From Treponema sp. (GTDB lineage: Bacteria > Spirochaetota > Spirochaetia > Treponematales > Breznakiellaceae), in assembly GCA_031275035.1 (NCBI GenBank), contig JAISPH010000233.1, forward strand, positions 1 to 29,061: 29,061 nt of DNA, written 5' to 3'. Below are positions 16,293 through 25,484 of the stretch, piece after piece (within the stretch, counting starts at the first letter, position 1; each line of letters starts with the position of its first letter). Below the pieces are notes generated by a model that was not told the origin of the DNA, ran no database searches, and saw nothing but the letters and a program-made list of their open reading frames with translations. The position numbers and the translations under genes were made by a program.

Positions 16293-17750
16293 ATGAAAAA
16301 GGGAGAGAACGGGGCCTTCCATAAAAAATTGGGAAAGACGCTGGCGGCGGCTTTTTTATTAATGGGAGTATGTTTTGTGATGAACGCGCAGGAGCTGGTT
16401 TTGCATCCGCTTCCCCAGGAGATACGGTACACCCATCACAATAACGATTTTTCCGTAGCCGTGCGGCTGCCGGGAGAAGACTGGCAGGATCTGTACGAAT
16501 ACAAGGTAATGGTAGACATGGATAACCCGCAGCCGGCTTCAATGGTTCAGTTTGATTTTTCGGGAACCGTGGAACTGAGAATAAAACAGAATTACGGAGT
16601 CCTCAACGCGGTAACGATCCGTCCCCTTTCCAAAGGCATACAGGCGGCGGTTGCGGGGAATTATATTTCGTTTTTCCTTTCGGAACCGGCGAAACTCTCT
16701 GTGGAAGTCAACGGCGACCGTTTGCACAACCTTCATGTTTTTGCCAATCCCCTGGAAACCGAAAAACCTGATCCCGGCAGCCCTGATGTGGTGTATTTTG
16801 ACCGGGGCCTTCATACCCCTGAGCCGCCCCAAAAGGGCTTTGTTATTCCCTCCGGTAAAACGGTGTATCTGGCCCCCGGAGCCGTTGTGCGGGGAAAATT
16901 TATCTGCGATGGGGTTGAAAATGTACGGTTCATCGGACGCGGAATCCTTGATAATCCCGAGCGCGGCTTTGAATTGAAGTTCAGTAAAAACATCGAGATT
17001 AACGGTATCACCGTTATCAACCCCCAGAATTATACCGTTTATGGCGGACAGACCGATGGGATAAAAATCCGTAATCTGAAATCTTTTAGCTGCCGGGGCT
17101 GGAGCGATGGCATTGATTTGATGAGCTGCTCCGATGTGGATATTGAAGACATCTTCATGCGTAATTCGGATGATTGTATCGCTGTTTATACCCACCGCTG
17201 GAATTTTTACGGCGATGCAAAAAACTACCGCGTTAAAGACGCCGTCCTTTGGGCGGATGTGGCCCACCCTGTCAATATCGGCCTCCACGGCAATGCGGAA
17301 ACTGAAGGGAATGTGATTGAAAATCTGCGTTTTTCAAATATAGATATTCTGGAACATGATGAAGACGACCGTAATTATCAGGGCTGTATGGCTTTCAGCG
17401 TCAGCGATCATAATCTGGTACGGGACGTGGTTTTTGAAAATGTCCGGGTTGAAAATATTATGGAGGGGCAGCTTTTCAATCTCCGCATACTCTTTAACGA
17501 AAGATACAGCGCGGGAACCGGCAGGGGGATAGAAAATGTTACCTTTCGGAATATTTATTATGATTATACCGGCTGGCCTGAAAACCCTTCCATAATAGCG
17601 GGATACGATGAACAGCGCCTGATAAACGGTATTGTCTTTGACAATGTCGTTATCAACGGCAAACGGATAAAAACCCTTGAGGAAGGAAATATCAGGGTTG
17701 GAAAATTTACAAAAAATATTACGGTAAAACCATGGGGAGAATCAGAATGA
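16293..17750 (+). CDS. GH28-like right-handed beta-helix glycosidase, exported
   Basis: This 485-residue protein is started at ATG 16293. A TTG at 16275 is possible but less natural. A signal peptide ends near VMNA with no lipobox, so it is periplasmic or secreted. After a beta-rich N-terminal part, GKTVYLAPGAVVRGKF opens a parallel beta-helix. GH28-type acids are visible in WSDGID (Asp272, Asp275) and NSDDCIAV (Asp293, Asp294), with LHG (His332) further on. These match the usual positions of the polygalacturonase fold, although the first motif differs from NTD. The substrate could be a galacturonan or another acidic glycan. It opens run C and its stop overlaps the next ATG. Confidence 0.8.
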   Translation: MKKGENGAFHKKLGKTLAAAFLLMGVCFVMNAQELVLHPLPQEIRYTHHNNDFSVAVRLPGEDWQDLYEYKVMVDMDNPQPASMVQFDFSGTVELRIKQNYGVLNAVTIRPLSKGIQAAVAGNYISFFLSEPAKLSVEVNGDRLHNLHVFANPLETEKPDPGSPDVVYFDRGLHTPEPPQKGFVIPSGKTVYLAPGAVVRGKFICDGVENVRFIGRGILDNPERGFELKFSKNIEINGITVINPQNYTVYGGQTDGIKIRNLKSFSCRGWSDGIDLMSCSDVDIEDIFMRNSDDCIAVYTHRWNFYGDAKNYRVKDAVLWADVAHPVNIGLHGNAETEGNVIENLRFSNIDILEHDEDDRNYQGCMAFSVSDHNLVRDVVFENVRVENIMEGQLFNLRILFNERYSAGTGRGIENVTFRNIYYDYTGWPENPSIIAGYDEQRLINGIVFDNVVINGKRIKTLEEGNIRVGKFTKNITVKPWGESE

Positions 17751-19348
17751 CGAAAAAAAACGGCGCTGAAAAAAGGGAAGCCGGGCGCTTCGCCTTTGGC
17801 CTGGTGGTTCTGTTGGCGCTGCCGGTTTTTATCTTTTCGTCCTGCAAAGGCATTAATGACGGGGAATCCGAAGAAACGGAACAGTCCGCCGCCCCCACGG
17901 CGGCGGAAACGGCTGCCGCTAAAAGCGAGCCGGTTCAGAAATCCGTGGACTTTGTTTTAACGAGCAGCCACAGCGGCGAATGGAAGGTATACAATACCGC
18001 CGCCGCCGGCAGCCCCCTTCCCGGCGTAAGCGCATCTTTCCGCGCGCCGGTCCTGACCCTGACCGGTTCCGGCGACGACCTGGCGGAAAGAACCTATTAC
18101 GTGGCTGTTACCGAACCGGGCAAGACGGAAAGCAGGCGGCTTGCCCTGACCGTTGAAGCTTATAGTACTCCCCTGGCCATACCGGTAAAATCCGCCTCAA
18201 CGCCGATGCGGCACGTGGGCGGCCTGCATACCGCCGAAGATTTTGCGCGCATTAAAGAAAAACTCGCCGGTAATGAAGAACCCTGGGTTTCAGGCTATGC
18301 CAAATTAACGGCGAACAGCCATGCGCAAAGCACCTATACTCCCAATCCCGTAACGCAGATTGTCCGCGGCGGCGATGGCGAAAACTATTCCCGGGCCTTT
18401 AACGATGCGGCGGCGGCCTATCAACTGGCCATACGGTGGAAGATTTCCGGCGATGCCGTTTTTGCGGCCCGGAGCGTTTATATTTTGAATGAATGGGCGA
18501 AAACATGCACCGAACCCATAACCGGAACGACCGATCAAAGCCTGGCCGCGGGACTGTACGGCTACCAGTTTGCCGTAGCCGCCGAACTTTTAACCGGCTA
18601 CAGCGGATGGGCTCCATCTGATTTTATCGCATTTAAACAATGGATGCTGGATATTTTTTTTCCAAAGAATTATGATTTTTTGACGCGGCACCACGACACC
18701 CATGACGACCATTATTGGGCCAACTGGGATCTCTGTAACCTGGCCTCCGTACTTGCCATTGGGATATTGACCGACCGGAGGGATATTTACAATATCGCGG
18801 TACGGTATTTGCAGGAGGGGGTCGGCAACGGAAACTTCTACAAATTCATCAACTATATACATAATACGGCGGACGGTGAGGAATTGGGCCAGCTGCAGGA
18901 AAGCGGAAGGGATCAGGGACACGCGACCCTGTGTATCGCCCTCATGGACGTTATATGCCAATTAACCTGGAATCAGGGGGACGACTTTTACGGCCTTGAC
19001 GGCAACCGTTTCCTGAAGGCCTGTGAATACACGGCAAAATACAATATCGCCAATCTGGATGTGCCGTTCCATGAATATACCCGGCTCTGGGGCAATAAAA
19101 ACCAGTACCCCATCCCCCGGGTAGAAACCCATACGGCCATTAGTTCATCGGGAAGGGGTACGAGCCGCCCTATGTGGGCCGGCCCCTATTACCATTACGC
19201 CAAAGTGAAAGGGCTGGAGGAGTCAAAAGTGAAGTATACCAAAATGGGCGTTGAGGCAACTGCTCCTGAAGGGGGCGGCGGCGATTATGGTTCAACCAGC
19301 GGGGGCTATGATCAGCTTGGTTTTGGTACGCTGATGTATGCCCGGTAA
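17747..19348 (+). CDS. Alginate-lyase-like lipoprotein with novel repeat module
   Basis: This 533-residue protein is started at ATG 17747, which overlaps the preceding TGA (ATGA), so translation is probably coupled. The lipobox is FSSC (Cys33). Residues about 53-142 are one novel repeat module (GEWKVYN, LTLTGSGDD, YYVAVTEPGK). Residues about 150-533 are an alginate_lyase-superfamily domain nearly the same as the C-terminal part of the protein at 5485. DDHYWANWDLC (320-330, Asn326) and ESGRDQGHA (385-393, Arg388, His392) are conserved. The two paralogues therefore share an enzyme domain but differ in their binding module. It is followed 36 bases later by transporter genes. Confidence 0.87.
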   Translation: MTKKNGAEKREAGRFAFGLVVLLALPVFIFSSCKGINDGESEETEQSAAPTAAETAAAKSEPVQKSVDFVLTSSHSGEWKVYNTAAAGSPLPGVSASFRAPVLTLTGSGDDLAERTYYVAVTEPGKTESRRLALTVEAYSTPLAIPVKSASTPMRHVGGLHTAEDFARIKEKLAGNEEPWVSGYAKLTANSHAQSTYTPNPVTQIVRGGDGENYSRAFNDAAAAYQLAIRWKISGDAVFAARSVYILNEWAKTCTEPITGTTDQSLAAGLYGYQFAVAAELLTGYSGWAPSDFIAFKQWMLDIFFPKNYDFLTRHHDTHDDHYWANWDLCNLASVLAIGILTDRRDIYNIAVRYLQEGVGNGNFYKFINYIHNTADGEELGQLQESGRDQGHATLCIALMDVICQLTWNQGDDFYGLDGNRFLKACEYTAKYNIANLDVPFHEYTRLWGNKNQYPIPRVETHTAISSSGRGTSRPMWAGPYYHYAKVKGLEESKVKYTKMGVEATAPEGGGGDYGSTSGGYDQLGFGTLMYAR

Positions 19349-19384
19349 AATCCGGCGCGGGAAATTCATTCAAAGGAACAGGCG

Positions 19385-20305
19385 GTGAAAACAACAGGCG
19401 GATTTCTTGGGGAAATAAAAAAGAACTTTGCCCTTTATATCTTGACCGTGCCGGGCTTATTGTTCTTTTTGCTATTCAGTTATGTGCCCATGGGGGGGCT
19501 GGTCATCGCGTTTCAGGATTTTAATGTGGTCCGCGGCATATTCGGGAGCAAATTCAGCGGCCTGGCCAATTTCAGGTTTCTGTTTGTCAATGACACCATT
19601 ATCAAAGTTATGCTGAATACCCTTTACCTGAATATCCTTTTTATCATAACTTCCACCACGGCGGCGGTTATCCTGGCGATCATGTTTTCAGAAATAAGAA
19701 ACCGGCATATTAAACGAATCACCCAGACAATTTCCCTTCTGCCCTATTTTATATCCTGGGCGGTGATTTCCCTGTTTTTAAGAAGTTTTCTGCAAAACGA
19801 CGGGGGGATTATCCCCCTGTTCCTCAGGCAATACGGCATTACGGTTAATTTTTATTCGACCCCGGAGATTTGGCCCTTTATACTGGTTGTATTACGCATC
19901 TGGCAGGGGGCGGGTTATATGGCGGTGGTTTATATCGCCGTCATAACCGGCATGAGCGCCGAAATATTCGAAGCCGCCCGCATTGATGGCGCCGGCAGGC
20001 TGCAAATTATCATGCGGATTACCATTCCCTGCCTCAGGCCGGTTATTATCCTGATGACTCTTTTCAGTGTGGGGCGGATCTTCTACGGGGACTTTGGAAT
20101 GATCTACGGTATTGTCCAGGATAACCCGCTGTTGTTTTCTGCTACCGATGTTATCGACACCTATGTTTACCGGATGCTCCGCAGCATGAGCGACTACGGT
20201 ATGGCCGCAGCGGTAGGGATGCTGCAAAGCGTCTTTGGTTTGATCTTCGTTTATTCGGCCAATCTTATTGCCCGTAAACTGGAACCCGGTTCGGCTATTT
20301 TTTAG
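19385..20305 (+). CDS. Sugar ABC transporter permease, LplB/MalF type
   Basis: This 306-residue integral membrane protein starts at GTG 19385 with AAGGA seven bases upstream. About six membrane segments are visible. The cytoplasmic coupling loop is the EAA-type EIFEAARIDGAGRL around residues 193-206. It forms a pair with the permease at 20317, 11 bases downstream, and would move oligosaccharides across the inner membrane. No ATP-binding subunit is encoded in the window, which is common for this transporter class, where one ATPase serves several systems. Confidence 0.93.
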   Translation: MKTTGGFLGEIKKNFALYILTVPGLLFFLLFSYVPMGGLVIAFQDFNVVRGIFGSKFSGLANFRFLFVNDTIIKVMLNTLYLNILFIITSTTAAVILAIMFSEIRNRHIKRITQTISLLPYFISWAVISLFLRSFLQNDGGIIPLFLRQYGITVNFYSTPEIWPFILVVLRIWQGAGYMAVVYIAVITGMSAEIFEAARIDGAGRLQIIMRITIPCLRPVIILMTLFSVGRIFYGDFGMIYGIVQDNPLLFSATDVIDTYVYRMLRSMSDYGMAAAVGMLQSVFGLIFVYSANLIARKLEPGSAIF

Positions 20306-20316
20306 GGGGAAGAACA

Positions 20317-21225
20317 ATGGCTTTTAATATCAGGAAAAAACCGGGCATACGCGAACCGGCGGGGGACAAAATGATTTCCCTGGTTTGTTACGCCGTTGTC
20401 TTCGTTTTTGCCGCTATGTGCGTTATTCCGTTTATTATAGCCCTGTCGGCTTCCTTTTCCGATGAATTATCCGTGGCAAAATACGGTTTCAGTTTGTTCC
20501 CCCGGCAATTATCCCTTTCAGCATACAGGATGTTATTCAAAACCAGTCAGATATACCAGTCATACGGGGTATCGCTGTTTGTTACCTTTTTCGGAACGCT
20601 CTCCAGCCTGCTGGTTACCGTTTTGATCGCCTACCCCCTGGCATCCGGGAAGCTGAAATACGGCAACAAAATAAATTTTTTTGTGTATTTTACCATGCTC
20701 TTTAACGGCGGCCTGATACCCACCTATATGCTTATTTCCCGTTACCTGCACATGAAAGACAATCTCCTGGTGCTTATTGTCCCGGTATTGATTAATCCCT
20801 GGAATATGTTCCTTATGAGAAATTTTTTTATGTCCGTTCCCTCTTCATTGGCCGAGTCCGCCCGTATTGATGGGGCAAATGAAATTGCTATTCTGTTCAG
20901 GATCATTCTGCCGGTTTCCGTTCCTTCCCTTGCGGCTATCGGCCTGTTCTATGCCCTGGGTTACTGGAACAACTGGTTTCAGGCGATGCTGTTTATAGAC
21001 CGCAATCATTTGCAGCCCCTGCAGATGATGATAATGAAAATGCTGCGGAATGTGGAATTTATGACCCAGATGGCCGGGCAGCTGCATATTCAGGCGCTTG
21101 ATTTGCCTTCGTCAACCATAAAAATGGCGACCGCCATGGTAACTATCGGCCCGATTGTACTGTTGTATCCGGTTTTACAGCGGTATTTTACTTCCGGCAT
21201 TATGGTGGGGGCGGTCAAGGGATAG
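20317..21225 (+). CDS. Sugar ABC transporter permease, YtcP/MalG type
   Basis: This 302-residue protein starts at ATG 20317 just after AGGGGGA. It has about six membrane segments and the EAA-type loop SLAESARIDGANEIA in its last third, followed by the NNWFQAMLFI region typical of the family. It partners the permease at 19385 and the binding protein at 21313. An 87-base gap before the binding-protein gene holds a small inverted repeat but no clear promoter. Confidence 0.93.
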   Translation: MAFNIRKKPGIREPAGDKMISLVCYAVVFVFAAMCVIPFIIALSASFSDELSVAKYGFSLFPRQLSLSAYRMLFKTSQIYQSYGVSLFVTFFGTLSSLLVTVLIAYPLASGKLKYGNKINFFVYFTMLFNGGLIPTYMLISRYLHMKDNLLVLIVPVLINPWNMFLMRNFFMSVPSSLAESARIDGANEIAILFRIILPVSVPSLAAIGLFYALGYWNNWFQAMLFIDRNHLQPLQMMIMKMLRNVEFMTQMAGQLHIQALDLPSSTIKMATAMVTIGPIVLLYPVLQRYFTSGIMVGAVKG

Positions 21226-21312
21226 GTTACAGGGAAAAAGCGGTTAAAGAGAGCTTCTGGAAATTCCAGATTCTCCCGCAAATTTATAGAGCTTTTTTTA
21301 AGGAGATTGAAA

Positions 21313-22914
21313 ATGAACAGCGTTATACGGAAGTTTCTTTGTACTCTCTGGCTGGCCGCAGTAATATTTGCCGTGCCCCTGCCGTTTGGTTCCTGTAAAA
21401 AAGGAACTGAAGGTGAAACAACCCTGAAGATATATCTGTTCGGCGAATCGCAAAACATGGATAAGGTGTTGAATAAATTCTATGAGAAAACCAAAGACAC
21501 GCTTAATGTGAAACTTGATATTATCTGGAGTTCAAGCGCCGATCACCGGCAGAAAATGCCGCTTATAATGGGTAATCAGGAGGATGCGGACCTGGTGTTT
21601 GACGCATACTGGATGAATCTGAACCGGCTTTCTTCCCAGGGCGCTTATGCGGATGTTTCAAAATATTTCAATAATGACAACTATCCGGGGTTAAAAAACG
21701 CGTTTTCCCCGGAATATCTGGCCCAGGTAACCAATGCCGACGGATCGATCTACGCCATACCCTTTACCCAGGCGGCGGAGGATATTCAGGTTATTCTGAT
21801 CAGAAAGGACCTCCGGGAAAAATACAATATGCCCCCCATCAGTTCCAATGCGGAGCTGGAATCCTTCTTCAAGAAAGTACAGGAGGATATAGCAGGCGGT
21901 TCCCTTGATATGACAGCCCCTCTGGGGATAGGCGTATCCCGGGCTTTTTATTATCTTGATGATGATATTATTGAAAAACGGGCGAAGAATGTTATCAATA
22001 TTGACGGCAGCGGCGACGGCGTGGGCATGATGTTTGATGTCGCCATCAGCGCGGATAAAAAAAAGGTCCTTGGCGCGGCGACCCTTGGAGACCCGGATTC
22101 GGCATACGCCATGTTTCCCCCTCCCTATAACCGGAACACCCGGAATGACCGGGCCGTTTATCTTATACCCAAATGGGCCCGGTATGCTCCGCTTGATCGC
22201 CAAACCGAAACCGACATGCCGGGTTTTTACGCCGAAAAAACAGCCGCCATGGAAGGAAATATCTCCCAGTACCTTTCCGCCGCCAGCGCCATGGAAGCCG
22301 CGGGTAAATCCGTGGAAGCCTATGTATACGTGCCTACCATGCAAAAACGGGAACCGGTTGTATCCCAACCCCTGACCGCCTGGAATTTTCTCTGTGTTCC
22401 CCGGCAGTCGAAAAAAACAGATAAAGCTATGGCTTTTATTGACTGGCTGTTCCAAAGCAGGGAAAACCATGACCTTTTTGAATGGGGCATTGAAGGTGAA
22501 GACTGGAAAGCCGTGGGGGATACTGAGTATCAGAATCTTTCACCGGCCAATAAATATACATTCCCCGGCTATGAGCTGACCTGGAATCCCGGTTTTATCC
22601 GTACCGATGTGAACTACCCCGATGTAATCAAGGATATTTTCCAATATCAAAACAATCCTGAGACCTATATTCCAAGCCCCATACCGGGCTTTATCTTTAA
22701 CAACGAAGCGGATTCGGCGCTGAGGACCGCTTATGCCGCGGTTTCCGGCATTCAGGCAACCTACCGGCCCATTTTAATGCTTGGCCTGGCGGGAACGCCG
22801 GAACAAACGCGGAAAGCGCTGGAAGAATATTACGCCAAAGCGAAAAGCGCCGGCCTTGATGTGATACGGCAGGCGGTAATTGATCAGGTGCAGAAATATC
22901 TGGATGCCCATTAA
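21313..22914 (+). CDS. Sugar ABC transporter substrate-binding lipoprotein
   Basis: This 533-residue binding protein starts at ATG 21313 after AAGGAG. A TTG six bases earlier is less likely. The lipobox is FGSC (Cys28). The early motif KIYLFGESQN, the DLVFDAYWMN block, ELTWNPGFIR and the PIPGFIFNN region match the LplA/YtcQ family with its DUF3502 tail. It is paralogous to the protein at 67, with the same block order but clear sequence divergence. Its place directly behind two permeases makes it their likely partner. The ligand is probably an oligosaccharide released by the lyases, as inferred from context. Confidence 0.92.
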   Translation: MNSVIRKFLCTLWLAAVIFAVPLPFGSCKKGTEGETTLKIYLFGESQNMDKVLNKFYEKTKDTLNVKLDIIWSSSADHRQKMPLIMGNQEDADLVFDAYWMNLNRLSSQGAYADVSKYFNNDNYPGLKNAFSPEYLAQVTNADGSIYAIPFTQAAEDIQVILIRKDLREKYNMPPISSNAELESFFKKVQEDIAGGSLDMTAPLGIGVSRAFYYLDDDIIEKRAKNVINIDGSGDGVGMMFDVAISADKKKVLGAATLGDPDSAYAMFPPPYNRNTRNDRAVYLIPKWARYAPLDRQTETDMPGFYAEKTAAMEGNISQYLSAASAMEAAGKSVEAYVYVPTMQKREPVVSQPLTAWNFLCVPRQSKKTDKAMAFIDWLFQSRENHDLFEWGIEGEDWKAVGDTEYQNLSPANKYTFPGYELTWNPGFIRTDVNYPDVIKDIFQYQNNPETYIPSPIPGFIFNNEADSALRTAYAAVSGIQATYRPILMLGLAGTPEQTRKALEEYYAKAKSAGLDVIRQAVIDQVQKYLDAH

Positions 22915-22923
22915 GGGGCGGAT

Positions 22924-23781
22924 GTGAGGCTTTGTCTCATACAGGAAAAACAAAACCAGCTGTATGACTTTGGGCATACGGAAAGGGTATTTTCACGTGC
23001 CGGGGTGGAAAGACTACAGGGCGAAATGATAGAACAGAATTTCGCTTTGCTGGAAAATGCCGCCGGTAATGGGGAATTGCTCGTAAGTTCCGAAGCTGTT
23101 AATTTTTGCGGGATTCCTGATCGGCTGGATTTTCCCGTATGGGACTTCTTGCAAAACGGCTATGAGTCGTTGGCAAAAAGATTCTTTCAATTCGCCCGGC
23201 GGAGAAAGGTTTGGCTTGTCATCGGTTTATACCGGCCCGGATCGTCCGGGGCTTTATATAACTCGGTTCTGGTTATCAACCGGCAGGGTGATCTTGCCGC
23301 CATATATGACAAGCTGCATTTGGCCGGAAATGAAAAAAATTACCTTGCCGCTGGAGACAGTTTCTGCTGTTTTGACAGCGAATTCGGTAAAATCGGCCTT
23401 TGTATCTGCTGGGACATGCAGTTTCCTGAAGTGTGCAGAGTACTGGCCTTGCGGGGCGCACGGATTGTTCTCTGTCCAACCTGGGGCTGGGAATCGATTT
23501 ATGCGGGAAGCCGGGCCTACGAAAACGGCATATATGCGGCAGGGGCCATGGCGGTTCCCTGTGACGGACCGATCCAGGGTATCCGTATCCCAAGCAGTGT
23601 CTTTAATCCCGATGGCGAACTTGTGGCTGCCGGCAACCCCGAAGAAGCGGAAATTGTTTCCTGTGATGTTGATTTACGCCGGGAATGGAATATTCATGCA
23701 ATACGCATGGAAGACCGCAGGCCGGAATTATACCACAGTTTGGCGGCGAAGGGAGTTGTACCTGAAAATGATCCTGTTTAA
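22924..23781 (+). CDS. Carbon-nitrogen hydrolase (nitrilase superfamily)
   Basis: This 285-residue cytoplasmic protein starts at GTG 22924, since the ATG two bases earlier is followed at once by TGA. The nitrilase-superfamily triad is visible: Glu57 in VSSEAV, Lys130 in IYDKLHL and Cys162 in LCICWDMQFPE. The family hydrolyses amides, nitriles or carbamoyl groups. Nine bases separate it from the binding protein, and it lies inside the sugar operon, so it may remove an amide or N-linked group from the imported sugar. That substrate idea is inference. The C-terminus overlaps the start of a GH28 remnant. Confidence 0.87.
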   Translation: MRLCLIQEKQNQLYDFGHTERVFSRAGVERLQGEMIEQNFALLENAAGNGELLVSSEAVNFCGIPDRLDFPVWDFLQNGYESLAKRFFQFARRRKVWLVIGLYRPGSSGALYNSVLVINRQGDLAAIYDKLHLAGNEKNYLAAGDSFCCFDSEFGKIGLCICWDMQFPEVCRVLALRGARIVLCPTWGWESIYAGSRAYENGIYAAGAMAVPCDGPIQGIRIPSSVFNPDGELVAAGNPEEAEIVSCDVDLRREWNIHAIRMEDRRPELYHSLAAKGVVPENDPV

Positions 23782-23918
23782 TGTCAAGGACTATGGCGCC
23801 CCGGGAGATGGTAAAACCAAGGATACCACGGTGGTACAGGCGGCTATTGACGACTGTAGTCAAGCCGGGGGCGGAAGGGATACGGATCATAAAAGAAAAG
23901 GGCGAATATGAAGATTAA
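23768..23918 (+). pseudogene. GH28/pectin-lyase-fold remnant
   Basis: From ATG 23768, inside the end of the nitrilase gene, the frame reads FNVKDYGAPGDGKTKDT then VQAAIDDCSQAGGGR. This is the standard opening of a GH28 or pectate-lyase-3-like protein of about 450 residues. At about 23880 the family match stops. The same frame ends at TGA 23909-23911 after 47 residues. A shift into another frame instead gives IRIIKEKGEYED and a TAA at 23916-23918, which looks like a natural enzyme C-terminus. The simplest reading is an internal deletion of most of the gene. A collapse during assembly is possible too. Confidence 0.7.
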
Positions 23919-25458
23919 AAACCCCATTATTCCCGGATTCCACCCTGACGCCAGCGCCTGCCAGGCCGGGGAAGATTACTACATCGCTGCTTCTACATTT
24001 GAATGGTGGCCCGGTATCTGTATTTACCATTCCCGGGATCTCGTCAACTGGACTCTGGTTTCCCGTCCGGTCATCATGACATTCTACGGAGTGGAAAGTT
24101 CGGGTGGATTATGGGCTCCCCATCTTTCCTGGGCGGATGGCAAATTCTGGCTTACCATAACTGATGTGCATACTCGTACCGGCTTTAAGGATACCATCAA
24201 TTATTTGACCACCTGCAAAACCATAGACGGAAATTGGAAAACACCGGTATACATTAATTCATCAGGTTTTGATCCCGCCTTGTTTCATGATGAGGATGGG
24301 CGGAAATATTTCTTAAATATGCTTTGGGATTACCGTCCTGGTCATTCGAGTTTTGCGGGAATTGTCATGCGGGAATTCGACCCCGTAACCATGAAACTCA
24401 CCGGGAAGCAAAAAAAGATATTTGACGGAACCAGCCTCGGCGTAGCCGAAGGGCCGCAGATTATAAAAAAAGATGGCTGGTATTATCTGTTGACGGCCGC
24501 CGGGGGTACAGGGTATAAACACGCCGCCGTTGTTGCGCGTTCTCAATCGGTATGGGGGCCTTACGAAATTTCACCCTGCCATCCGCTACTTACCTCAACG
24601 CCATATCCTGATAACCCGCTGCAAAAGACCGGACACGCGAGTTTTCTTCATAAAGACGGCGGCTGGTACATTACGCATATATGCGCCCGCCCCCTGACTA
24701 CACGGGGAAATTGTCCTCTGGGGCGGGAAACGGCCCTGCAAAAGATTGAATGGGTGGACGGCTGGCCCCGACTGGCCGGCGGCGGCAACGGGCCTTCTGT
24801 GGAAGTAGAAATAGCGGCGCGCAATATTATCCAAAAAACCAATCACGATAAAAAGACGGATTTTGACAAGACTTGGCTGCCGGACTGGTTTCAGACCCTC
24901 CGCGGTCCTTTGGATGACGTGATGACCTTAACCGAACGTCCCGGCTGGATCAGACTCTACGGGCGGGAAAGTCCTGCTTCCCTGCATAAACAAGCCCTGG
25001 TTGCCACCCGCTGGCAGAGCTTCTGTTTCCGGGCGGAGACCGTAATGGAATTTGCGCCACAATCATTCAGGCAAATGGCGGGACTTATCTGTATGTATAA
25101 CACGGAAAACTGGATATACGCCTGTCTTTCCGGCGGAGAAGATACTGGTGTTCTCAATGTCCTGGTATGTGATAACAGGGAACTTTCCTATGCGCCCGGA
25201 GGCGTTACCGTTCCCCTTAAAAAGCCCTTGCGTTTAGCCGTGGAGGTAAACAGAGAACGGTTGCAATTTTCTTTTTCGATAAATAACACGGAATGGCAGC
25301 CCCTCGGAGGAGTCCTTTCTGCGGATCATCTTTCGGATGATTACATTGAAAAAAACGGCCTCGTGTTTACCGGTTCTTTTGTTGGAATCTGCTGTCAGGA
25401 TTTGGAGGACAGAACCGCATTCGCGGATTTTGATTCCTTCGCCTATATTGAGGGATAA
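23908..25458 (+). CDS. GH43 glycoside hydrolase
   Basis: This 516-residue protein starts at ATG 23908, which overlaps the end of the remnant. It has no signal peptide, so it acts in the cytoplasm. The five-bladed GH43 core shows the expected acids: Asp14 in PGFHPDAS, Asp122 in GFDPALFHD and Glu181 in AEGPQII. The C-terminal part, from about 330 on, resembles the GH43_C2 beta-sandwich. The family holds beta-xylosidases, alpha-L-arabinofuranosidases and related enzymes. The visible residues do not separate these. Within the operon it would trim imported oligosaccharides. Confidence 0.9.
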   Translation: MKIKNPIIPGFHPDASACQAGEDYYIAASTFEWWPGICIYHSRDLVNWTLVSRPVIMTFYGVESSGGLWAPHLSWADGKFWLTITDVHTRTGFKDTINYLTTCKTIDGNWKTPVYINSSGFDPALFHDEDGRKYFLNMLWDYRPGHSSFAGIVMREFDPVTMKLTGKQKKIFDGTSLGVAEGPQIIKKDGWYYLLTAAGGTGYKHAAVVARSQSVWGPYEISPCHPLLTSTPYPDNPLQKTGHASFLHKDGGWYITHICARPLTTRGNCPLGRETALQKIEWVDGWPRLAGGGNGPSVEVEIAARNIIQKTNHDKKTDFDKTWLPDWFQTLRGPLDDVMTLTERPGWIRLYGRESPASLHKQALVATRWQSFCFRAETVMEFAPQSFRQMAGLICMYNTENWIYACLSGGEDTGVLNVLVCDNRELSYAPGGVTVPLKKPLRLAVEVNRERLQFSFSINNTEWQPLGGVLSADHLSDDYIEKNGLVFTGSFVGICCQDLEDRTAFADFDSFAYIEG

Positions 25459-25484
25459 ACATATACGCGCTCTAAGGAGAATAA

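Noticed and set aside
16539..17288. 249-codon open frame on the minus strand
   Set aside because: It overlaps the GH28-like enzyme, whose motifs and signal peptide support the + strand.
21256..21270. Small inverted repeat TCTGGAA/TTCCAGA between permease and binding-protein genes
   Set aside because: The stem is only five to seven pairs with no T run, and both flanking genes belong to the same transporter, so a terminator is not supported.
23162..23767. Long + frame leading into the GH28 remnant
   Set aside because: The upstream part lies in another frame of the nitrilase gene, which has a full catalytic triad. Only the section from 23768 has a family match.
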